From Spongilla lacustris (taxonomy: Eukaryota > Porifera > Demospongiae > Spongillida > Spongillidae), in NCBI GenBank assembly GCA_949361645.1, contig OX442431.1, forward strand, positions 7,774,849 through 7,838,848: a stretch of 64,000 nt of DNA, in the 5' to 3' direction. The stretch's first letter is position 1, and each line of letters begins with the position of its first letter. This document shows positions 17,856 to 30,985 of the stretch, in pieces. Below the pieces are notes generated by a model. That model did not search any database. It was given only the letters and a program-made list of their open reading frames with translations, and was not told the DNA's origin. The translations under genes were made by a program, and so were the position numbers.

Positions 17856-20800
17856 ATGCAGGGGGCACTCCTATTCGCGCTACTAGTGCAAGGTTTCCTC
17901 GTGCCCTCCCACAGTGAGTGTGCACAGATTGGCGTTATGAAACAGTTTTATTCGCCTATTTCCTTCACTTCTTCTTAGCTCAACCTTGCAGCCAAGATGG
18001 TGACACAAGACTGCTAAATTTTACATCCGACGTTTACGCCGGCTTCGTAGAGGTGTGTCTTGATGGGACATGGGGTACCATATGCGCCGACAGTCCGACA
18101 ACGCTTTGGAGCGAGAAGAATGCTCAAGTGTTCTGCATAGGTCTGGGCTACAGCGGAGCTCTCAACTCCGTAAACCAGAGCACGTAAGGAACGTACATTG
18201 CGTATGAGCGTCCATGACGTAATAGATGTAATATCTCAGATATTACGTCATGGCACGCGAGAATCAGCAGGCCAATACTTTTTAAAATAACATTTCAACG
18301 CGAAGCGCTGTCTTTTTAAATATACAGGACAAGTAACCCTAGGCTAGGTGATACAATTGTCTAACTTGGGGTTGCTAAGTTTGAGACGAACCTGTTATTA
18401 TAACAGCTGACCAAATAAATGTGTTCGATAGCCTCAAAGGTGGCATCATATTATGTAAAAGGTTATGGCAGTTGGTTACACCCCTCATTTACATGTGATT
18501 ATGCAAATTGCAAGGGGTTAAAAGTTCTCCTGAGCTGGCCAGCCGCAGTTCATAATTATTATAACTATTCATAAATTCATATTTTCACACACTACATTTT
18601 GGCCACCCATTGAACTGTGCATATTTTGTCCCACACAGACTACCGTCAGCATACCTCATCAATAATGGTTTGACCATTAACTACAGAGCTGTTCAGTGTG
18701 ATGGAACAGAAGCCACGTTGAGCCAATGTTCACACTCCACAAACACCACTGAATGTGACCACACCTATGATGCTGTTGTGGTCTGCAGACAGAGTTAGTC
18801 ATTAATGAATGTGTGTTAGTTATTAATGAATGTATGTTAGTTATTAATTGTGTTATTATTGGCTTTGTGCATACAGTACAAAATGCCATTGCTTTATGCG
18901 TGGTATTGTGTTATTTTCACCAGCTACAGAAGATGGAGACGTTCGATTGGTTGGAAGCATTGCTGATGGTCAGGGAGCAGTAGAGATATATGACCAGAAA
19001 ACATCCCAGTGGTATCACGTGTGCCCTTCTCCCTGGTTCATGTTTGTTGCACCTGTGGTGTGTAGGCAGCTGGGCTATGAATTTGGAAGCAACTACACAC
19101 TCGAGTATGTAATGGGTGTGCATTGGTACATGTGTGTATGGGTAATGGTACATGTGTGTATGGGTACTGGTGCATGTGTGTATGGGTACTGGTGCATGTG
19201 TGTATGGGTACTGGTGCATGTGTGTATGGGTACTGGTGCATGTGTGTATGGGTACTGGTGCATGTGTGTATGGGTACTGGTGCATGTGTGTATGGGTACT
19301 GGTGCATGTGTGTATGGGTACTGGTGCATGTGTGTATGGGTACTGGTGCATGTGTGTATGGGCACTGGTGCATGTGTGTATGGGTACTGGTACATGTGTG
19401 TATGGGTACTGGTGCATGTGTGTATGGGCACTGGTGCATGTGTGTATGGGTACTGGTACATGTGTGTATGGGTACTGGTACATGTGTGTATGGGTACTGG
19501 TGCATGTGTGTATGGGCACTGGTGCATGTGTGTATGGGCACTGGTGCATGTGTGTATGGGCACTGGTACATGTGTGTATGGGTACTGGTGCATGTGTGTA
19601 TGGGCACTGGTGCATGTGTGTATGGGTACTGGTACATGTGTGTATGGGTACTGGTGCATGTGTGTATGGGCACTGGTGCATGTGTGTATGGGCACTGGTG
19701 CATGTGTGTATGGGCACTGGTACATGTGTGTATGGGCACTGGTACATGTGTGTATGGGTACTGGTGCATGTGTGTATGGGCACTGGTGCATGTGTGTATG
19801 GGCACTGGTGCATGTGTGTATGGGCACTGGTACATGTGTGTATGGGTACTGGTGCATGTGTGTATGGGTACTGGTGCATGTGTGTATGGGTACTGGTACA
19901 TGTGTGTATGGGTACTGGTGCATGTGTGTATGGGCACTGGTGCATGTGTGTATGGGCACTGGTGCATGTGTGTATGGGCACTGGTACATGTGTGTATGGG
20001 TACTGGTGCATGTGTGTATGGGCACTGGTGCATGTGTGTATGGGCACTGGTACATGTGTGTATGGGCACTGGTGCATGTGTGTATGGGCACTGGTACATG
20101 TGTGTATGGGTACTGGTACATGTGTGTATGGGCACTGGTACATGTGTGTATGGGCACTGGTGCATGTGTGTATGGGCACTGGTACATGTGTGTATGGGCA
20201 CTGGTGCATGTGTGTATGGGCACTGGTGCATGTGTGTATGGGTACTGGTGCATGTGTGTATTGGTTAATACACACACTTGATCAACAGGATGAAGAATAG
20301 TTAATGATATGATTATGGTACCAATAGTTTGTGCACCAGGTACCAATAGTTTGTACACCAGGTACCAATAGTTTGTGCACCAGGTACCAATAGTTTGTGC
20401 ACCAGGTACCAATAGTTTGTGCACCAGGTACCAATAGTTTGTGCACCAGGTACCAATAGTTTGTGCACCAGGTACCAATAGTTTGTGCACCAGGTACCAA
20501 TAGTTTGTGCACCAGGTACCAATAGTTTGTGCACCAGGTACCAATAGTTTGTGCACTATAACTCAACTGACCTATAGAAGGAACTGTATATGATTTAAAT
20601 AGTTGTGCCACATCCAATAACCTTTTGAGGTCACATGACTCGTGTCCTGCTAGCAGTACCTAAGGTCACCTCTATGGTCCTTGAGGCCACCTCTACGGTC
20701 ATTGAGGTCACCTCTATGGTCCTTGAGGTCCTATGAGATGACTCGCATACATAAGAAGGTGGAGTAACAATAGACAATGTTATTTAAGGGCTAGGCCCCA

Positions 20801-21727
20801 CCCATTTGGGATACAACTCAGCACACTTCACCCTTGTACTGTTCAGCCTTAATGGAAGCAGCCTTCAACAGGTGTCAGTCACCATCTGCACCTCATCAAG
20901 GTGTTACATCACATCCGGTACATCATGCCCCGCCCCTTCACCACTCAGTGCAGCTGTGATATGCTCCAACAGCAGTAAGCTCATTGGGTGTTGGCCCCTC
21001 CCCGTTCTGTTATGTGCCCAATTCCATGCAGATGGTGATAGTACTTTTGATAAACGGCTAGGTGGTAGTAGTGTGTTTGGTGAGGGTAGATTGGAGGTCT
21101 ACTACAATGGAGTGTGGGGTACCATTTGTAACAACAATGGCTGGACATCAGCTGATGCACAAGGAGTGTGCCGTATTGTGGTTGGCGGGAATGCGTCTTC
21201 AGCTACTGTTGGACCAGCTGCAATGTGAGGGTGTAGGGTGCATGGTGTAGGGTGTGCTATGTGTGTGCATGCATGTAAGTATTGTCTCATAATAGTTCAG
21301 CAGACTCCGCTTCTCTCAAGCCAATCTGGTTAAGTGGCGTTACCTGTAACACCAATAGCAACTCATGCAACTACAAACTTCCTGTTGGATATGGACAGTC
21401 GTGCAACCATTCCAATGATGTCATGCTGTACTGCTATGGCCTCCCTACTCCTGCCCCACCCCCAGGTAGTGTGTGGTGCATGCCATGTGATGGTCAGCTG
21501 ACATTGCTACTTTCACATTTCCAGCAAGTGATGCCTTCCCCCTGCCTGTACTGGGGGTACTAGGGGTCATCCCCGTGTGTGTCCTTATTGGTCTGTTTGC
21601 TGGCTGGAGGTGGAGGAGGAGAAGAGCTGGTGGTAAGGACGTGAGCGCCAGAGAAGATACAGTTCTGTACACGAAGATCAAGAACAGGGACAATCACCAG
21701 TACAGTAGCATTGAACCCAATGTATGA
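17856..21727 (+). CDS. SRCR-domain type I membrane receptor with ITAM-like tail
   Basis: Probable cell-surface receptor. Exons by splice and phase: 17856-17913 (signal peptide MQGALLFALLVQGFLVPSHT), 17979-18183, 18639-18793, 18924 to about 19108, about 20847-20974, 21032-21224, 21296-21465, 21525-21727. Three scavenger-receptor cysteine-rich-like modules are visible: one starting DGDTRLLNF with GTWGTICAD and AVQCDGTEATLSQCSH; a divergent one with DGDVRLVGS and VVCRQLGYEFG; and one with GRLEVYYNGVWGTICNN. The last exon encodes a membrane helix (VLGVLGVIPVCVLIGLFAGW), a basic stop-transfer stretch and a short tail with YTKI, seven residues, then YSSI, which fits the ITAM pattern. The join across the long 22-bp array (19110-20265) is uncertain. 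The ligand is unknown; SRCR receptors are abundant in sponges. Confidence 0.85.
19110..20265. repeat. 22-bp minisatellite, about 52 copies
   Basis: Unit tgcatgtgtgtatgggtact plus gg, with two polymorphic sites (tact/cact and tgca/taca). It lies in an SRCR-gene intron and begins within a few tens of bp of the donor. No stop codons in any plus frame, so it creates long spurious ORFs. Confidence 0.97.
20322..20556. repeat. 22-bp minisatellite, about 11 copies
   Basis: Unit accaatagtttgtgcaccag plus gt, almost perfect, in the same SRCR-gene intron. A weaker 21-bp repeat (ccttgaggtcacctctatgg) follows at about 20660-20735. Confidence 0.96.
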
Positions 21728-22206
21728 CATCATATGATAACTAGCATTACTAACAGGTTGACATATAAACATCACAGATACCAGGGATATACTGAGGAAG
21801 GTAACATAACCAGGGATATACTGAGGAAGGTAACATAACCAGGGATATACTGAGGAAGGTAACATAACCAGGGATATACTGAGGAAGGTAACATATACTG
21901 AGGTAGGTAAAATAACCAGGGATATACTGAGGAAGGTAACATAACCAGGGATATACTGAGGAAGGTAAAATAACCAGGGATATACTGAGGAAGGTAAAAT
22001 AACCAGGGATATACTGAGGAAGGTAAAATAACCAGGGATATACTGAGGAAGGTAACATAACATAGATAGTGCAAAACAGTACAAATACCCTCCTCCCCCT
22101 CCCATCTCAGACCAGTTATTGAACAGAAAAAAATGTACTTAAATGTAACAGACAGACCAATGGGATGTATGTTTGCAAGTGTAGACACAGGCACACACAG
22201 CACACA
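21728..22206. other. Convergent intergenic region with 29-bp minisatellite
   Basis: Between the SRCR-gene stop and the SPT6 stop. Holds a 29-bp repeat (21778-22066, about ten copies, unit containing accagggatatactgaggaa). The rest is 3'-flanking sequence without clear signals. Confidence 0.8.
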
Positions 22207-24738
22207 TCACTCGTCCATAACTGGTGTCCCCGTGACAGATGTGGGCTTCCTGTGACTGTATCGACTGTGTCCGTGGGTGTGGCCAGTGGAGGGAGGTCTA
22301 GGAGACTGTGAAGGTGTGTATGCTGACCCTGGAGTCTGTGAAGGTGTCCGGGAACTGGACCCAGTCCAATTGGTCTGGGCCTGGTTCCATCCACTACTCC
22401 TCTGCTGGTACACTGTACTGCCAAACTGGTACTGTCCTCCTCCTCCCCCCGTGGCCCCTCCCCCTGCAGTAAACTGTCCTTGTTGCAAGACTAGCTGCTG
22501 AGGGTAAGCCTGCTGAGAATGGCCTGAGAACTGGGGAGTGGGTGTGGCTCCAACCCACTGGGAGGGGGTGTAAGGCGTGTCCCCTGTTCCTCTGTGTTGG
22601 TGCACTGTCTGAATGGCCGCCTGGAGATTGGACAACATTCCCGGATCAACCATGCCCATCACCGTGGAGACAGCGGGGGAGGATGGCACCGCAGGTTTTG
22701 GGATGGGCTCTTTATAATGTTCTTTGAACCACTTCACCAGTTCGTTCACAGATCTGTGTACCTTGTTACGATAATGCACTCCCTCAGGCACCAACGAAAT
22801 CATCTCAAAGTAAGGTCTGGAGCCCGGCTGATAGGCGACAATGAACTTTCCTGGGCATGGCTTGCAGGCACTGAAGAAGTAGGGAATCCTCTTCGGGTTC
22901 TTGTGCTTCTCCTCTGCCAAGATCTTCCTGAGAGTGTCCTTGTTCCCGCCATCGGCCCCCCGGTAGCACTTATTGGCCAGCAGGTCCCTGGCGTTCGCTG
23001 CCATTGGCTGGATGTAGCGAGCGAGTATTTCGTCCAAGTCTTCAAACACCTAAGAAGACACATACACACATGTGATGAAATGGCAGATAAGAGGGATTGA
23101 GCTGGGTGAACAGCACACATGGCCATGGAGCAGCACACAAGGCCATGGAGCAGCACACAAGGCCATGGAGCAGCACACAAGGCCATGGAGCAGCACACAA
23201 GGCCATGGAGCAGCACACAAGGCCATGGAGCAGCACACAAGGCCATGGAGCAGCACACAAGGCCATGGAGCAGCACACAAGGCCATGGAGCAGCACACAA
23301 GGCCATGGAGCAGCACACAAGGCCATGGAGCAGCACACATGGAGCAGCACACAAGGCCATGGAGCAGCACACAAGGCCATGGAACAGCACACAAGGCCAT
23401 GGAGCAGCACACATGGAGCAGCACACAAGGCCATGGAGCAGCACACAAGGCCTTGGAGCAGCACACAAGGCCATGGAGCAGCACACAAGGCCATGAAGCA
23501 GCACACAAGGCCATGGAGCAGCACACATGGAGCAGCACACAAGGCCATGGAGCAGCACACAAGGCCATGGAGCAGCACACAAGGCCATGGAGCAGCACAC
23601 AAGGCCATGGAGCAGCACACAAGGCCATGCAGACACACCTCGTTGCCAATTTTCAGGGTCTTTCCAATACTAAATGGAGTCGGCTTGTCTTGCTCCTTGA
23701 TGTCGACATGTTGAAGAATATCATTATCAACCTTCCATGTGACAGTCAGGTGATCTGGCCCCTGTCATTGTGTGCAGGAGTGATCAATCACACATCAAAC
23801 ACATTCTGAGGTTGTTCTAACCTTGCTACTAGGTCTAAAGATGGCCTCTCCCTGATCCATTGATGCAAGGTCCCGCTCAGCCTCAGCAAAAGTACAGTTC
23901 TTAAATGATGGATGAACGATGACTCGCTTGACATAAGCTACACACAGACCACCATTAACAAAGGAAGGGAACAGAGACCATTATTAACAAAGGGGAGGGA
24001 CACAGACCATTATTAACAAAGGGGAGGGACACACCATTATTAAACCATTATTAACAAAGGGAGGGGACAGAGGAATGGTAGAGAGAAATGTGTTAGCAGT
24101 AGGGGTGGGGAGGAGGGCTGGGGAGGAGGATCATACCCTGCTGAGGTTGCTGCTTCACAGCCTCTTCTTTCTTCTTCTCAACTTCGGCCAGAGCTGTGTC
24201 ATAGTAAGTGTCCCTAGGTGCACTGGGGAGGAGGGTATGGAGAGGGATAAGGTTAGGAGGATGGGAGAGGGTAAGGAGAGGGATAAGGGGTTAGGGGGAA
24301 GCAGGGATGGTTGGTTAAAGGGAGGGTGGGTGGGGGTGGTTGTGTTGTACCTGAACTTTCCTTCCTTATCAGCAAGGTCTGAGGACCTGCAGGTAAGGTC
24401 CACAGAGAACTTGTCCAGATTCACTCTCAAAATACGGCAATGGATAGTCATTCCAATCTGATATGGGAAGTAGGGGAGGGGCATATGGGAGGGGCATAGG
24501 GAGAGGCATATGGGAGGGGCATAGGGAGAGGCACATGGGAGGGGCACAGGGGAGGGGCATAAGGGAGGGGTGGCACAGGGGAGGGGCCTGTACCTGTATT
24601 CTTTCCTCAGGTGCATTCACATGCTTATCGCTCAGGTTCTTGGTGAGGATGAAGCCACTGAGGCCATTCTCTAGACGTGTACGTACGCCTATACCCTGAC
24701 CAGGGCAACTGCCATCATCAAAGTGTTGCCACACCTGT

Positions 24739-24796
<58 letters not shown>

Positions 24797-27700
24797 GCGT
24801 GTGTGCGTGTGTGTGTGTGTATGTATATGTACACTGTATTAACAACGGGAATATAGATAAGTGGGTGTGGTTCACTAACCAGACTGATCTCACGGAAGTC
24901 ATCCTTGAGGCAGAAGGGACATTGCCAGCATTTGGTCTGCTCATTCTTGATGGGCGTGGCCCGATCCATCACCTCCCTCTGCAGCTTGCGACGCAGTATC
25001 CCCACCACAGTGCACACCACCAGCCGCCCCTCCCTCAGGGACTCCAAGGTCTCCCCCGTGAGGAGGGTGAACTTGTCTTCTTGTGACAGTGGCGTGAAGG
25101 GCTTCCTCCTCTCCTTGTAGGGAGCAAAGAGCTCATCTCTGATGTCGTATAGGGTGGTACGCTTGTTGCCATAGTCCTGCCTCTCCAGCTCCTCGGCAAA
25201 GGCATCGAGGTCCAGGTCCTTAAGCTTCTCTGGAGCCTCCAAGATCTCCTCTATGGCTGCACTGGGGTTGGGTTCATCAGTGGTCTGTGTGGGGAGGGAG
25301 GGAGGTGGAAGGTGGGAACAGAAAAGGGGATGGGAGGGATGGAGGCAACAAGGATACAGAAGGGCATGAGGGGAGCACAGGATGTTGGGAGGGGCATAAG
25401 GAGTACAGGGTGCAGGAGGGGCATGGGAGCACAGGATGTTGGGAGGGGCATAAGGAGTACAGGGTGTAGGAGGAGCATAGAATGTGGGAGGGGCATGAGG
25501 GAGCACAGGGTGTAGGAGGAGCATGGGGTGAGGAGAGCATAGGATGTGGGAGGGGCATGAGGGGAGCACAGGATGTAGGAGGAGCATGGGGTGTGGGAGG
25601 GGCATGGGGTGAGGAGAGCACAGGATGTGGGAGGGGCACGAGGGGAGCACAGTACCTCATCATACTCCAGAGCGTCCACTGCCATCTTTCTCGCCCACTC
25701 ATAGGTCTCAGGATGTATCCGTGTGCTGTCAAGCACTTCAATGTAGTTAGTGTCGCTATAGGAACAACAGTGCACACATCACACAGCAGCTGTCCACACC
25801 TCTTCCCTGGACAACTAACGTGTCAGTAAACAGGCTAGTCTTAATCCTCAGGAACCCTGCACAGTTGATGAACACCTGGGGTCCTATCGAGCACTGGGTC
25901 ACTAGTTGTGACCTGTTCTGGAGCTGGGAGTTCTCCTGCTTCAGAATCTAACCAGGGTGGGTAACCGTGACAACAATAGTTGATGTAAACATCTCTGCAC
26001 CTTCATGAGGGCAGCAGCCTTCCTTGGCCCCAGACCACACACAAAGGAGGCGATGGGAGCCATGTGGGGATGCTCAAGACAATAGTTGATGTCAACACCC
26101 ACGTCATTGATCCTTGTCACCAGTTCCATCTCCAATGCCAACTTCAGCTGCTCTTTGTTCACAGCATCCTGTCAAGGGACATGTAGACATGAAACCACAC
26201 CCTCTCCCACCACACCCTGTCCCTCACCTGAAGGGGGTGGAGCCTTAGTGAGAATATCTCGTTGTCGTCAGACATGAACATGGCGGCAAACTCCTCCAAT
26301 GGCTCCCTTATCCTCCTCCCCAGGGAAATAGCCACCCGCAACAGGTCAGGGTAATCACGAAACTGCTCCTGGGGGGTGAAATGGGCGGGGCCTGTATTAG
26401 ATTTTCACACCCCTCAATAGCGTAATTATTTATTACTGTACAAATAGGCATATGACACCCTGCCCCCACTGAAAATAATAAAAGGACTAGCTGTTTGAAC
26501 AAGCATCTCTTAATCCAATACCACCATGACTCAATGGCACTCAGCAGTTGGTTGGTTACAGGGATGTGTGCTCGTTTAAACATAAGCCATTTTTCCCTGT
26601 ATGGGTGGGGGCGGAAGGGCTTATTGCAATGGTGCTGATTATTCACTGACTCCATGCCATGCCTGTACCAACCCGAAGGCCCTCCCATCTCCCCTTAGCT
26701 CCTCCCATCTCCCCACTTGCCCTCCCTTCTTCCCAATCTTACTTTTCCTCTTCTTGACTTGGAGAATATCCTAGCAACATTGTGGTCCATCAGCTCCGTG
26801 GGGATGGATGGAAACCCATCCTCCTCCTGCCCCAGCTCTGTCACACACACCTTCAGGTCCTCCGCAATATTTATGGCTTCCCTGTAAGTAAAGGTTGCCA
26901 TAGAAACCAGTACATACCTCAAGACCACACCCACCGTGACTCGGCAGCTATTACAATGACATCTGGCCTACGCTGATCCAGGAAGGTCTTAATAGTCTTC
27001 ATGTCCTCCTCCTGAAGTGGAGGCAGCCATCACTCACCTCTACCCTCACACCCCAAACCATCACATTCTCCACAGCAACTTACACCAGCCACCCACCTTC
27101 TGTTTCCTCTCTGCCTCGTAAGGGCTGTTCTTTCGTTTCAGGAGATGATTCAGTTTCCTGAAGTCAACAACCTCGCCAGCTTCATCCAGAAAGCAGAGGA
27201 AGGAAGGGACCGTTCTGGGCAGGCCAGTAGGGAGGTGAATAAGGAACAGTTCTGGATCAACATGGGGGGAAGCTCACAGATATATCAGGCAGGTACACAC
27301 AGACCACCACCCTAACCCTAACAGACCTATCAGGCAGGTACGCACAGACCACCACCCTAACCCTAACAGACCTATCAGGCAGGTATGCACAGACCACCAC
27401 CCTAACAGACCTATCAGGCAGGTACGCACAGACCACCACCCTAACCCTAACAGACCTATCAGGCAGGTATGCACAGACCACCACCCTAACCCTAACAGAC
27501 CTATCAGGCAGGTATGCACAGACCACCACCCTAACCCTAACAGACCTATCAGGCAGGTATGCACAGACCACCACCCTAACCCTAACAGACCTATCAGGCA
27601 GGTATGCACAGACTACCACCCTAACCCTAACAGACCTATCAGGCAGGTACGCACAGGCCACCACTCTGGCAGAGTGGCCATCTTCCCTCAGTACAGGGTA

Positions 27701-30700
27701 CGGAGCTGCATCCAACATCTGCCTGAACTTGAGTGCACAGCTCTGTTGGTGTGCACCAATTAGAGAGAAGGGGATGCAGAGATAAGTAGGAATGTAATAC
27801 ATCACCACCATCCTTACCATAACCTGTTAGCCCTCAACCCCACACCAATTGTTTAGTTTTGAGCTCCACCCTCACCTCATCCTGACCCCACCCCTTACCT
27901 CATCCTGGCCCCACCCCTCCCCTCACCCTGGCCCCACCCCCTTACCCTTAGCACATGTTCCTTGGCCTCTTGCACAAGTGTCTGTCTCAGTTCTTTCTCC
28001 ATGATGGGGAACAGCACCTTCTGTATGGCAAGGGACACAGTGAGGGCCCTTTGGGCATTCCACTTCTCCACCACAGAGCTGAACTCATCCTGTTGTGGGA
28101 ATGAACAGTTCAAGCCACACACCCTCACACTCCCCCAGTTCAAGCCACACACCCTCACACTCCCCCAGTTCAAGCCACACACCCTCACACCCCCCCAGTT
28201 CAAGCCACACACCCTCACACTCCCCAGCTTGTTCGTACCCTATAGAAGAGTGTCTTGACTTCCTCCAGATAGGTGTGTGAAGCAGAGTTCCTGAGGAAGA
28301 GCATGCTTAGAGCCTTTCAAGGCCTGGGGACCCTAGCCAGAGCCCCTGAAGGGCCTGGGGACCCTAGCCAGAGCCCCTGAAGGGCGAGGGGACCCTAGCC
28401 AGAGCCCCTAAAGGGCCTGGGGACCCTAGCCAGAGCCCCTGAAGGGCGAGGGGACCCTAGCCAGAGCCCCTGAAGGGCCTGGGGACCCTAGCCAGAGCCC
28501 CTTAAGGGCCTGGGGACCCAACTCACCTCTTTTCATTTCCATAGTCTATGTCAACTGAGACCTTGACCTCAATGAGGTGGTCGCTTTCAGCTTGCTCCAG
28601 CTTCAAGAAGTCTTCACCCCTAAGGTCACGAACAGGCTTGTTCTTCAAGTACTTGAAGCCGTAACAAGGATGGGCTTCATCGATCAGCTGATGGGGGGGA
28701 GGCATAACTTAACCCCTTCATAGCTAACATTCACCTACCTTCCTTCCCTTCTTGGTGGGCTTTATATGGAGCACAGCTCTTGTCCTGAATACTTGTCTTA
28801 GCGCTTGCCTCACCAGAGGCTCGTGAGCTATCTCCATGGCTACCATGTGGCACGCCCCCTGGAGTACTGCTCTTACGCTGCTAAAATGTCTGTAACAAGC
28901 ACAGAGGCACATACGTGTGCAAACACATGTCAAATAGAGCACACCCGGCAGCCATTCAGACTTGCCCCGTTGGTTGCTTGTACTCTTCCGCAGCCTCCTC
29001 TGGTTCGGTCTGGTGTTGGGAGGTCTCATGTCGCTGATAGTTGTCGCGCAGATTCTCCCCAAACTGCTCGGACGTGAGCCCAAACTTGGCAGCAAGCGTA
29101 CCCAGTCCATTCTCCCGACAAATGGTGTAGAAGTCTTTCCTGTGAGCCGTCTTCACCGTGTGCTTCAGCTTCTTAGCCACAGAGGTCTGGGCACCCTCCC
29201 CCTCAGGCCCCGCCTCCTCCACCAACGCCTCCATAGTCCCTGCCTGCTTGTTCTGCATGGCAACGAGGTCCTGCCCATAGTAGAAGCTGAAGTGTGCATA
29301 CACGTCAGACAGCTCTTCGTTGGTCTTCACTGCCTCCAGCCTAGCAATGTCCTGCTCCTGCAGTGTCCTGTGCTCCCCCATGACAGCTGTGTCGGGCTGG
29401 TCCCGCACCCTCTGGTACTGGAAGTCTTGCACACGCTCAAAGAGGCGCCGCATGTTCTTCTTCCTGGTGCACAGCTGCAACCACTGGTCACCAATGGTCA
29501 CCAAAGGGCAAAGTTTACAAGTGAAGAGATGATCACTCCAACAAATGGTACACCACAGCCCGTGCCGCCATGTTACAGCTATCTCACACCACCTGCCATG
29601 TTACAGTTATCTCGCACCACCTGCCATGTTACAGCTATCTCACACCACCTGCCATGTTACAGCTATCTCGCACCACCTGCCATGTTACAGCTATCTCATA
29701 CCACCTGCCATGTTACAGCTATCTCACAACACCTGCCATGTTACAGCTATCTCGCACCACCTGCCATGTTACAGCTATCTCACACCACCTGCCATGTTAC
29801 AGCTATCTCGCACCACCTGCCATGTTACAGCTATCTCATACCACCTGCCATGTTACAGCTATCTCAGGGTCATTCTATGGCAGATCACCCAAAGGACATG
29901 CCATTTTTCCACCACACCCCCTCAGATTTGAATGATAATTTGCATATTTATTTAGTATATTAGGGAAAGTATCCATACCAATTATCGCCTATGCGTCTTT
30001 ATCAGATCTGGAGAATCTTGATTTTTAAGTATTCTTTTCTTTTTTTACCCTTTCATCTTTACAAATTCATAACCCTAGAGCCATTGATCACAGAGTACAG
30101 TGCAAGGTATCATTGAGAAGCCAAGACCATGGCTAATTACACTATTGTATTATATTAATTATTTCATGGAGTTAATTAACCATGAAATTGTAACACAAGG
30201 TTTGGCAGCTCATGGTTATAAAGGGACAAGTTTTTATTAAAAAGTATTATTTTTCCAAGAAAGCCCCATCATCATGGATCATAAAAAGTTATAAATTGGA
30301 ATGGCTAATCTTATTTGTAAATAACTATAAATGTTTAAAGTAAAAGCATTTCATTTTGTGTACACCTAGGTGATGTTATTTATGGCTTCAGTCCATTGTC
30401 AAAACAATGAATTTGTTTATGCTGTTATACCTTCAAATTTGATTTCCCAGCCTAAAATGAAGTTAGGGCCCTAACCCTAACTCATCCCAATAATAAACTA
30501 CGTATGTCCAGATGCAAGGTTGCCTGAGTAGTATCCCAGTGATATCTTACAATGAAAGAGAAATTCTCAGAAAAATCACCAACAACTATACATGTACATT
30601 CAGATGATGTAATCGACTCTTTCAGGTGGTTTAAATACAATGTAGTGATGCCTTGTGAGATGAGATAGGGAGTCAAGGAAATTCTCAATACATGTACTTT

Positions 30701-30901
30701 CAGTCACTGTTAAAGAGTGCATCTGTCTATAGTCACCCACTGTTGATATTTGATTTCATCACAGAAATCCAACTCCTCTAAACCACTTACCAGATCTACC
30801 ACTCACTCCCTCTTTACTGAAACATAACTCACACTGATTCATCATGCATTTTCTGATGCCAGATCACATACAGATGCCTTCAGCTTGGGGGTTTGGTGGT
30901 G

Positions 30902-30985
<84 letters not shown>

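Noticed and set aside
17918..17978. ATG at 17918 as the start of the SRCR gene
   Set aside because: The upstream exon 17856-17913 gives a good signal peptide and joins in phase; the 17918 frame begins inside the intron.
19123..20300. Long open frames of 380-480 codons in the SRCR-gene intron
   Set aside because: They are frames through a stop-free 22-bp array on both strands; composition is purely repeat-driven.
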